A stretch of DNA of 12,457 nt from Myxococcales bacterium UBA1238 (lineage in GTDB: Bacteria > Myxococcota_A > Bradymonadia > UBA7976 > UBA1532): NCBI GenBank assembly GCA_002309015.1, contig DBWM01000045.1, forward strand, positions 17,833 through 30,289. Direction: 5' to 3'. The notes below the pieces were generated by a model. That model saw only the letters and a list, made by a program, of their open reading frames with translations. It did not search any database and had not been told where the DNA came from. Positions 1 to 5,947 of the stretch are shown one piece after another (the first letter of the stretch is position 1; each line of letters opens with the position of its first letter). Made by a program: the position numbers and the translations under genes.

Positions 1-24
1 CGGGTTCAAATCCCGTTTCCCGCT
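1..24 (+). tRNA. 3' end of a tRNA, probably tRNA-Gly (partial)
   Basis: The window opens inside the T arm. CGGG (1-4), the loop TTCAAAT (5-11) and CCCG (12-15) form the T stem-loop. They are followed by the acceptor 3' strand TTCCCGC (17-23) and discriminator T (24). The acceptor strand implies a 5' half GCGGGAA, which is that of bacterial tRNA-Gly(GCC), and the last ten bases match the E. coli glycine tRNA end from memory. The next bases are CAA, so the CCA tail is not encoded and would be added by the nucleotidyltransferase. The anticodon lies outside the window, so the amino-acid identity is an inference. Confidence 0.85.
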
Positions 25-33
25 CAAAGCTTT

Positions 34-65
34 AAGCCCCATCGTTGTTCGGTGGGGCTTTTTTT
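34..65 (+). terminator. Intrinsic terminator of the tRNA transcript
   Basis: An 11-bp stem AAGCCCCATCG / CGGTGGGGCTT (34-44 with 50-60, one G-T wobble) closes a TTGTT loop and runs into seven T residues (59-65). It starts ten bases after the tRNA end and is a textbook rho-independent terminator. Its T run ends directly at the ATG of the next gene. Confidence 0.93.
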
Positions 66-1406
66 ATGCGCAAAGTCGTTTGCTCGCTGATCGCGATCCG
101 CGTGCTGCTGGGGGTTCTGCTGGCGCAGTTTGCGGATCCGCTTTGTATTGACGATACCTTTCGCGTTTTTTATGCGGCCTGGTGGTCCGAGCATCCGGGC
201 TTTGCCAGTTATTTGGTGTGGCTGCCGGGGTATTCGTGGCTTTACGGGAGTTGGGTGGCGATAACCCAGGATCTGTGGCTGGCACCTAAGCTGCTTTCGC
301 TTGGTTTTCAGCTGCTTACGGGCCTGGTGGTGGGGCTCTGGTGGCCTTTGAAGCCGCAGGCGCGGGGGCTGGCTGCGCTGCTGATTTTGTTTCACCCGCT
401 GGCGTTGCCACTGGGCAGTTCGCCGTTGAGCGAATGCGCCTCTGTGTTTTTTTTGATGCTGTCGCTTGGGGGCTTGTTGCGCGCGCGGCAGTCGGTGGGT
501 GCATTTGCGATCTCTTCCTTCGCGCTCTTTGCGGCCACCTGTTTTCGCTATGAATTTTGGATCCTGACGCCGATTGCAGCTGTGCTGCTGTTTCAAAGGG
601 CGCCGCGACCGATGTCGATGCTGGTGCGTTTGGCGGTTTCAGCGTTGCCCTTTGCGTTTCCGGCGATTTGGTGCCTGTACGGCTTTTTGATGCAGGGGCA
701 GTGGCTGGGGTTTTTGACGAGCGTTTCGGACGATCACTTTGGGGCGAGCCAGGCTGCAGAGTTGTTGACGCCGGAAGCGCTGCTGGCGTTGCTGTTGTGG
801 GCGGTGGGCTTTGTGGGTTCGCTGGTCAGAACCAGGCGTTTTTGTTTGGAAACGGCGGTTTCGGCGTTGCTGATGGCGCTGATCGGTTCATTGATTTTGC
901 GCCATTCGCTGCCTTCACAATATGCGGCGCGGTTGTTTTACGCGCCTTCGATGGTGCTTTTGCCGGAGCTGGGGCGGCTTTGGAGCGAAGCGCAGCGGGG
1001 AATGCGATGGGCGGCTTTCGGGTTCGCCTTTGTGGCAGCGTTCGGGGCGTTTTTGGCGTTTACGCATCCCTCAGGTGGAGATGACGAGGCGCGCGTTGTG
1101 GGGCGGGCGCTTTCAGAGGAACTCGATGCTTCTCCGGATGCTCGCGCATTGATTGCACGCCATATGCCCGAAAATACATCGGTTTTTGTGTTCGCAAACC
1201 GCATGGGGCGCATCTGGCTCGACGGGATGGGCAAGCATTGCCCGCCGGATTATTTTGGTCAGCGGTCGCAGGAGGATTGTCCCGCGTTGCCGCAGATGGA
1301 TTTGTTGCTGGTATGGCAGGGGAGCCTGGAGGAGCGGATGGCGTTGCAGGCGGGGTTCGAGACGATCGCGCTTTCGGCGCATTGGCGGATGCTGCGCAAG
1401 CTTTAA
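66..1406 (+). CDS. GT-C-type glycosyltransferase-like integral membrane protein
   Basis: This encodes 446 residues. The first ~330 are a chain of hydrophobic segments, roughly nine or ten membrane spans; the last ~110 form a soluble tail. After the first span comes an Asp-Asp pair (residues 29-30, in PLCIDDTFR) followed by an aromatic-rich loop. That is where GT-C enzymes of the PMT/ArnT type carry their catalytic acidic residue before the first external loop. Such enzymes move a sugar from a polyprenyl-phosphate donor to a protein or lipid on the outer face of the inner membrane. The ATG at 66 is preferred over a TTG at 45, which lies in the terminator loop. There is no clear ribosome binding site; only GGGG of the terminator stem lies about 8 bases upstream. 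The stop overlaps that of the convergent thiolase gene. Family placement rests on topology and the DD motif, so donor and acceptor cannot be named. Confidence 0.8.
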   Translation: MRKVVCSLIAIRVLLGVLLAQFADPLCIDDTFRVFYAAWWSEHPGFASYLVWLPGYSWLYGSWVAITQDLWLAPKLLSLGFQLLTGLVVGLWWPLKPQARGLAALLILFHPLALPLGSSPLSECASVFFLMLSLGGLLRARQSVGAFAISSFALFAATCFRYEFWILTPIAAVLLFQRAPRPMSMLVRLAVSALPFAFPAIWCLYGFLMQGQWLGFLTSVSDDHFGASQAAELLTPEALLALLLWAVGFVGSLVRTRRFCLETAVSALLMALIGSLILRHSLPSQYAARLFYAPSMVLLPELGRLWSEAQRGMRWAAFGFAFVAAFGAFLAFTHPSGGDDEARVVGRALSEELDASPDARALIARHMPENTSVFVFANRMGRIWLDGMGKHCPPDYFGQRSQEDCPALPQMDLLLVWQGSLEERMALQAGFETIALSAHWRMLRKL

Positions 1407-2689
1407 AGGCGTTCGAGCACGGCACCTAAACCCAATCCGCCGCCGCCACAGAGGCAGACGAGGGCGTAGTTTTGGTTGTGGAGGGCGAGTTCGTTGGCGG
1501 CGGTGGTGACGAGACGGGCGCCTGTGGCCGAAAACGGATGGCCGATGGCGATGCTGCCGCCGTGGATGTTGAGTTTGCTGCGGTCGATGACCCCCAATGC
1601 GCGATCCATCTGCAGATGCGCCTTGGCGTACGCATCGCTTTGAATCAGTTTGAGATCGGCGAGCAGCTGGGCTGCAAAGTCTTCGTGAAGTTCGATCACA
1701 TCGATTTGCCCGAGCGAGAGATCGGCGCGTTGAAGGAGCTTAGGGATCGCGTGCACGGGACCCGCAAACAGCTGATCGCGCGGATCGACGGCCGCTTTTG
1801 CAAAGGCGCGGAAGGCCGCGAGGGGTCGGTACCCAAGCTCCAGAGCCTTTTGTTCTTCCATGAGCAGCACCGCCGCAGCACCGTCGGTCAAAGCCGTTGA
1901 GTTCCCTGCGGTGACCGTGCCTTGGTGCACGAATGCGGGGCGCAGGCGGGCGAGCTTCTCGAGGGAGGCATCGGCGCGGATCAGCTTATCGGCATAAATC
2001 TTTTGGCCGTCGGGCAGATCTACGGGGCAAAGTTCGTCATCGAAGCGGCCGGCTGCGAGGGCTTCTGCTGCGCGGTGGTGAGATTCCACGGCATAGGCAT
2101 CCTGTTCTTCGCGCGTGATTTGGTTTCGGGCCGCCATCGCATCTGCAGCACAGCCCAGAATCTCGCCGGTGATGCGCTCTGCAATCCTGGGAATCCCGGG
2201 CAGGATCTGGTCAAAGGGAGCGAGCTGAGCAAAGGCACTGCACCAATCCAAAAATGTCGGCTTACCGCGCGCCAGAAGAGGGGTGATCGCTTGTGCAACC
2301 TTCGGCGAGAAGGTGAGGGGCAGCTGGCTGATCGAATCCGTGCCGCCGGCGATCGCGACGTCGCATTCACCCTGTTCGATGGCGTTTTGGGCAAGGTGGA
2401 TCGCTTCAAGCCCCGAGGTGCAGGCAGCGGAGCATGTGGTGCCGGGCACGTGATTGAGGTTCAGTTCGATGGCGATTTCGCGCGCGACGTTGGGAGAGTT
2501 GGGGGGCAGGATGACGCAGCCAAAAAAGAGCTCGTCCAGCATCTGGCGCGGCAAGGCGTATTTCTCGATGAGCCCTGAGACCACGGTGGCGCCTAAATCG
2601 ATACAGCTGAGCGAGCGGTAGTCGGCAAAAGCCGGAACGAAGGGTGTGCGTAAACCCCCAATGAGGACTGCGCGGCGAGAGTGGTGCAT
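1403..2689 (-). CDS. Acetyl-CoA acyltransferase (thiolase, FadA2/FadI type)
   Basis: This is a 428-residue thiolase. It cleaves 3-ketoacyl-CoA with CoA to acetyl-CoA and a shortened acyl-CoA, or condenses acyl-CoAs in reverse. All catalytic elements are readable. The nucleophile is Cys90 in SAACTSGLEAI, His335 lies in ELHEDFAAQ, His384 in GGSIAIGHPFSATGAR and Cys414 in the C-G-G-G-G-L-G motif. The HEDF form, where many thiolases have NEAF, points to the FadI / mycobacterial FadA2 branch. It is the third gene of a reverse-strand operon: the upstream SDR stop ends 9 bases before this ATG, and AAGGA lies at a suitable distance in that gap. Its own stop sits in the palindrome CTTTAAAG shared with the convergent glycosyltransferase gene. 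A cytoplasmic, catalytically intact enzyme is expected; chain-length preference cannot be read. Confidence 0.95.
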   Translation of the reverse strand: MHHSRRAVLIGGLRTPFVPAFADYRSLSCIDLGATVVSGLIEKYALPRQMLDELFFGCVILPPNSPNVAREIAIELNLNHVPGTTCSAACTSGLEAIHLAQNAIEQGECDVAIAGGTDSISQLPLTFSPKVAQAITPLLARGKPTFLDWCSAFAQLAPFDQILPGIPRIAERITGEILGCAADAMAARNQITREEQDAYAVESHHRAAEALAAGRFDDELCPVDLPDGQKIYADKLIRADASLEKLARLRPAFVHQGTVTAGNSTALTDGAAAVLLMEEQKALELGYRPLAAFRAFAKAAVDPRDQLFAGPVHAIPKLLQRADLSLGQIDVIELHEDFAAQLLADLKLIQSDAYAKAHLQMDRALGVIDRSKLNIHGGSIAIGHPFSATGARLVTTAANELALHNQNYALVCLCGGGGLGLGAVLERL

Positions 2690-2698
2690 AACCGTTCC

Positions 2699-3931
2699 TT
2701 AATGTTGCAATCGGCCGTCGTGAGAGAGTGGCGGTACGCAAAAGAGCTGGCCCTGAAGGCCTGCGGATTCGGGTGAAATCAAAAAGGCGCAGAGTTCGGC
2801 CTGACCGCTGATTTCGCTGGAGCTGCAGGCGGATTCATCGATGCTCAGGGCATTTAAGGTGAGAGCTGAGTAAGCGGGATTGCGCGAGAAGGCGCTGACG
2901 AAGCCGTTTAAACCAAAGGCGCGATGGGTGCAGAGGAGTCCCCGGGCATTTGGGGCAAGCTTTTGGGCTTCGATGAGCTTGCGGGCATCGAGGAGCTCGG
3001 AATCGAGGGCATTCCTGAAATGGAGGATACCTGAGAGCCTGGGGAGCGAGGCGATGCCGGCTTCGTCGAAGGTCAAAGCGTGAGCGCCGAGGCTGTGGCA
3101 AAGCTGGGCGGTCGATTCGGCCTGAGACGGATCATCGGTGCAATAGAGGGTGGCGCCGTTATCGATGAGGATGCGCGCGCAGGCCTGGCCCAGGGGATGG
3201 TTGCAGCCGGTGATGAGGATCGATTGCTGCTCGAAGATGCGGGCGTAATCGGTGATCGCGGTTTGGGGACGGTCGCTGATGCGCCAGGTTTGGCTGGGTA
3301 AAAAGCGAGCGCGATCTGAGAGCAGATAGCGAAGGAAGCCCGAGAGATGGGGTTCCGCCTGGGGCGCAAGGATGACAGCGTGAACGGTGCGGTGCGCATT
3401 CTGGGCCCAGCGTTCGCAAAGATCGGGCAGGGCAGATTGCGACGCTGCGGCAAAGGGATCGGCCTGAAACTGCCAGGGGCGGCAGATGCAAATCACGCGA
3501 CCGTCTTCGGGAAGAATAGGAAGCCAGCGCAGCACATCGTCGTCGAGCTGCTTTAATTCACCGAGGCTGTTGAGGCCGGTCGCATCGATCACGAGCGCAA
3601 AGGAATGCAGGCTGGGCAGGAGATCGCCGCGATGCAAAATGACAGGGCGGCTAAAGGCTTCACCCGATTCGCGCCAGATCTGCGGCAAGACTTCAAAGCC
3701 GTAGAGCCGCGTTTCAGCTCCGGATTCAGCCAGCGCATAGGAGACGGTGCGCGCCACTTCCGCAGAGGGATGGGGCGCTTCGAGGTAGACGATCTCCCGG
3801 CTTTTCAGGGGATGCGTCTCCCAGGTTTGCGGCCGTTCCTTTGAGGATTGGCCAAAAATGTTCAGACCCAGTCGGCTGATGGCGCCTTGAACCAGGGGAT
3901 GTTGACGGAGGTTAGAGAGGAAGTTTTGCAT
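2699..3931 (-). CDS. FabG4-like short-chain dehydrogenase with degenerate active site
   Basis: This 410-residue protein has the two-part build of mycobacterial FabG4 (high-molecular-weight 3-ketoacyl reductase): an N-terminal flavodoxin-like half (about 1-225) and a C-terminal SDR half. The cofactor loop is T241-G-C-N-H-P-L-G248, close to TGxxxGxG but with Pro at the middle Gly. By eye the SDR core then departs from the family. Only about 27 residues separate the NAG-like strand (ILHFRN, 302-307) from the helix normally carrying YxxxK, where roughly 65-70 are usual. In that helix (CTHRAFGLNGF, 334-344) Tyr and Lys are replaced by Cys334 and Ala338, and the catalytic Ser segment is missing. 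The reading frame is intact, so this looks like a maintained protein rather than a pseudogene. It overlaps the MaoC-like gene by 20 bases, with GAAGGAAG as ribosome site inside that gene, suggesting translational coupling. Reductase activity is doubtful; a structural or acyl-CoA-binding role is possible. Confidence 0.85.
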   Translation of the reverse strand: MQNFLSNLRQHPLVQGAISRLGLNIFGQSSKERPQTWETHPLKSREIVYLEAPHPSAEVARTVSYALAESGAETRLYGFEVLPQIWRESGEAFSRPVILHRGDLLPSLHSFALVIDATGLNSLGELKQLDDDVLRWLPILPEDGRVICICRPWQFQADPFAAASQSALPDLCERWAQNAHRTVHAVILAPQAEPHLSGFLRYLLSDRARFLPSQTWRISDRPQTAITDYARIFEQQSILITGCNHPLGQACARILIDNGATLYCTDDPSQAESTAQLCHSLGAHALTFDEAGIASLPRLSGILHFRNALDSELLDARKLIEAQKLAPNARGLLCTHRAFGLNGFVSAFSRNPAYSALTLNALSIDESACSSSEISGQAELCAFLISPESAGLQGQLFCVPPLSHDGRLQH

Positions 3932-4811
3932 CCGCTTCTTCCTTCATGGTCAGTTGTCCGCTTTGCAGAGCGGGGGCACCGGGACCTGCGCCGAGCCAAT
4001 AGTGATCGCCCTTTAAAGAGAGGACGAGCCTGCTGGGGAGGATGACGGGGCGCAGGAAATCCACATCGAGCCGCGAGAGGCGATCGAGATTGGGCCCATA
4101 GAGGCGGCAGAGTTCTGCGGAGGTTTTTAAAAAGATACCGAAGGGCGAGCTGTCGCCGTGGAAGAGAGTGGCCGCAAAGCTGCTGGTTTGTCCGAGCAGA
4201 TGGGCGAGGGCGAGCTCATCCTTCTTGGTATAGGAGAGATCGGCGATTTGGCGCGCGTTTTCGGGCATGAGGGGTGGAAGCGCAGGCATGATCATCGTGT
4301 CGCGATCTTCTTCATCCTGAGGCGGCATCGGGATCGCCTGCTGACCTTCGAGATCGACCGCGAGGGCGCTGTTCGGCTGATCCAGGGGCTTTAATTCCAG
4401 ATGGGCGCTGACGAGGGCATGGCCGTGAAGGTCATCTTCGTAGCGCATGAGCCTTCCGTGCAATGAGAGCGCAGTTTGCGCGGGGATCGGCGCCATTGGG
4501 GTCATTTGAAGCGCGGTCCAGCAAAGGGGCGAAGCATGCGGCAGCAGACGCTCGATCTGATGAAAAAAGGGCTCCACCCAAAGCAAAAAGAGGGCGGGCG
4601 GCAGCGTGTCCTCGAGCTTAAAGCCGCACCATTGCTCCAGATCCGCCATCAGTGAGGCCGAGAGGGGCGGGCAATGATACGTCCATTCCGGGCCTGGCAG
4701 ATCCGGCAGGGTGTAATCCTGTGGGCGCAGTTTGCGGTGCAGGGCGTCGATGGGTTTGCGGCCCATTTCGATGAGGCTCGAAAGATGGCGTGAGAAATGG
4801 CGAATCAGCAT
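3912..4811 (-). CDS. MaoC-like double hot-dog protein (HtdX-like), hydratase motif not readable
   Basis: This is a 299-residue protein and the first gene of the operon. Its layout follows HtdX-type (R)-enoyl hydratases: a degenerate N-terminal hot-dog (about 45-145; Trp61-Cys-Gly-Phe, PPALFLLWVEPFF and Pro-Ile-Pro-Ala) and a C-terminal hot-dog ending in VDFLRPVILPSR (250-261), which matches the family's 'rF.kPV.LPs' strand. The active-site signature GDxNPxH of MaoC hydratases should lie near residues 195-215, but GQTSSFA (207-213) or DELALAH (198-204) is found there, so the Asp/His pair is missing or altered. Identification leans on the N-terminal pattern and on the FabG4-like and thiolase neighbours. 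The ATG at 4811 is the first possible start, because an in-frame TGA lies 15 bases upstream. No strong ribosome site is seen. It may be a non-catalytic hot-dog that binds acyl chains. Confidence 0.75.
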   Translation of the reverse strand: MLIRHFSRHLSSLIEMGRKPIDALHRKLRPQDYTLPDLPGPEWTYHCPPLSASLMADLEQWCGFKLEDTLPPALFLLWVEPFFHQIERLLPHASPLCWTALQMTPMAPIPAQTALSLHGRLMRYEDDLHGHALVSAHLELKPLDQPNSALAVDLEGQQAIPMPPQDEEDRDTMIMPALPPLMPENARQIADLSYTKKDELALAHLLGQTSSFAATLFHGDSSPFGIFLKTSAELCRLYGPNLDRLSRLDVDFLRPVILPSRLVLSLKGDHYWLGAGPGAPALQSGQLTMKEEADAKLPL

Positions 4812-4840
4812 GCGCGATACATCTCATTCAAAAAAGGGCC

Positions 4841-4871
4841 ATACAATGCGGCAGCGATCGCTGAACGTCAA
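4841..4871 (-). promoter_or_regulatory. Possible promoter of the MaoC-SDR-thiolase operon
   Basis: On the reverse strand TTGACG (4871-4866, five of six bases of the -35 consensus) lies 18-19 bases before ATTGTAT (4847-4841), a weak -10. A start near 4835 would leave a leader of about 25 bases before the ATG at 4811. On the forward strand the same segment reads TACAAT (4842-4847), a good -10 that could serve the divergent lipoprotein gene, but it has no convincing -35. The 206-base divergent gap must hold promoters for both directions. Confidence 0.3.
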
Positions 4872-5017
4872 CTGTATGCAGCCAGGGGCCGGCAAAAGCC
4901 CTCATTTTTGAGCGCTCGCTTCAGCGGTAAATGAACGAAAAAAAGAGCCTTGCGTTGCCAGCGGGGCGAGTGAGTGTTAATGATGGCGGAGTTTTCATAT
5001 GCGCGGAGTTTAAAGCT

Positions 5018-5821
5018 TTGCGACCTATCATGAAATCGGTTGGCCGTCTTCTAGGAGCGATGGCGCTGCTTTCCCAATGGACCGCCTGTGGGGGCAATGC
5101 GCAGCAGGTTCAAACCGAAGAGGCGCCTGTAGAATCAACAAAGGATGTGACGATGATTCAAAAACTTTTAACGACTCACGCTGCGGTGGGCGTCGCTCGT
5201 TTGCAAATGCTCAATCAAAAGCTCGATCCGGAATGGTCGTTTGACTGGAAGCAAGGGGCATGCGTCTTTAACGATGGGCGCAAGATCAAAGCGCAGTTTT
5301 TGGGTTACATCGATGGCGACCTCAACTGGCATTGGGGCAGTAAGTATCACGCAGCTCCCGAAGAGATGCGCGCATCGGTTCAAAAGATTCAGGACTTCGG
5401 GCGCGAGGCGGGCATCCTGCAGTTCATTTCAGACAGCTTTAAACTCGATACCGACGAGGAAGCGGGCGCGCTGGCTCTGATCGCCACGGGGTTGGCCGGG
5501 GCCGACGGCTATGTGTACAAATACGACGACGGCAAGTCGATGATGTTCCTGCTGTTCGATACCGACATGGTCGATATGTCGGAGATGACGAGCCGCGACG
5601 CCATGCAGGCGATGAACTATGTGGCGAGGTTCCTGGCCTTCCATGAAATCGACGATCACAAGGGATCGATGAAGCGGTTCTTTGAGAAGGCAGGCCGCGA
5701 TATGCTCGAAACCGAGCAGCGCATCGAGGTGACCTTTGCCGATGAGCAGCGCATGGGGTTCGATTTTGATGCGATGGGCCGCCTGGCCAGCATGAGCATG
5801 ATGAAGCCCGAGGAGAAGTGA
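5018..5821 (+). CDS. Lipoprotein with DUF6882-like domain
   Basis: A signal peptide (LLGAMALLSQ core) runs to WTAC-GG, a weak lipobox with Ala at -1 and Trp at -3, so lipidation is likely but not certain. The body resembles DUF6882. It has a Trp-Ser-Phe-Asp opening and FNDGRKIKAQFLGYI, a Leu-Asn-Trp-His-Trp-Gly turn, a helix with Val-Gln-Lys-Ile-Gln-Asp-Phe-Gly, and an Ala-Asp-Gly-Tyr strand near the end. The family's function is unknown. The start is uncertain. TTG at 5018 has GGAG nine bases upstream and gives MRPIMKS; ATG at 5030 gives MKSVGR but has no ribosome site; ATG at 4931 would put 33 non-signal residues in front. The gene is divergent from the fatty-acid operon and convergent with the large lipoprotein gene. 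The domain name is from memory of the family pattern. Confidence 0.8.
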   Translation: MRPIMKSVGRLLGAMALLSQWTACGGNAQQVQTEEAPVESTKDVTMIQKLLTTHAAVGVARLQMLNQKLDPEWSFDWKQGACVFNDGRKIKAQFLGYIDGDLNWHWGSKYHAAPEEMRASVQKIQDFGREAGILQFISDSFKLDTDEEAGALALIATGLAGADGYVYKYDDGKSMMFLLFDTDMVDMSEMTSRDAMQAMNYVARFLAFHEIDDHKGSMKRFFEKAGRDMLETEQRIEVTFADEQRMGFDFDAMGRLASMSMMKPEEK

Positions 5822-5873
5822 TCCCCCGCTTTTAAACCTGCCCGTAGCCTCTCCCTTCCGCTCCCATTCCCGT

Positions 5874-5919
5874 AAAAAACAGCCTGCCAGTCGACGCCTT
5901 CCGGAGAGAGGCGCTGGCA
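5874..5919 (-). terminator. Probable terminator of the large lipoprotein gene
   Basis: Read on the reverse strand, TGCCAG-CGCCT (5919-5909) pairs with AGGCG and CTGGCA (5899-5895, 5890-5885). This gives an 11-bp stem with a TCGA bulge on one side and a 9-base loop. After five bases (GGCTG) comes a run of six T residues (5879-5874). It starts about 29 bases past the stop at 5948. The bulge and the gap before the T run weaken it. Confidence 0.45.
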
Positions 5920-5947
5920 TGCAAGAGTTCTGTCAGAAACTGGACAT

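Noticed and set aside
45..65. TTG start for the first membrane protein
   Set aside because: It lies in the loop of the tRNA terminator and would translate the terminator stem; the ATG at 66 starts a normal membrane segment.
1..65. Integration site of a mobile element at the tRNA 3' end
   Set aside because: No integrase gene and no second copy of the tRNA 3' sequence were found in the window.
4885..4909. Attenuator-like hairpin AGGGGC...GCCCT followed by ATTTTTG
   Set aside because: The stem has only four or five pairs with a bulge and no upstream gene to terminate; too weak to list.
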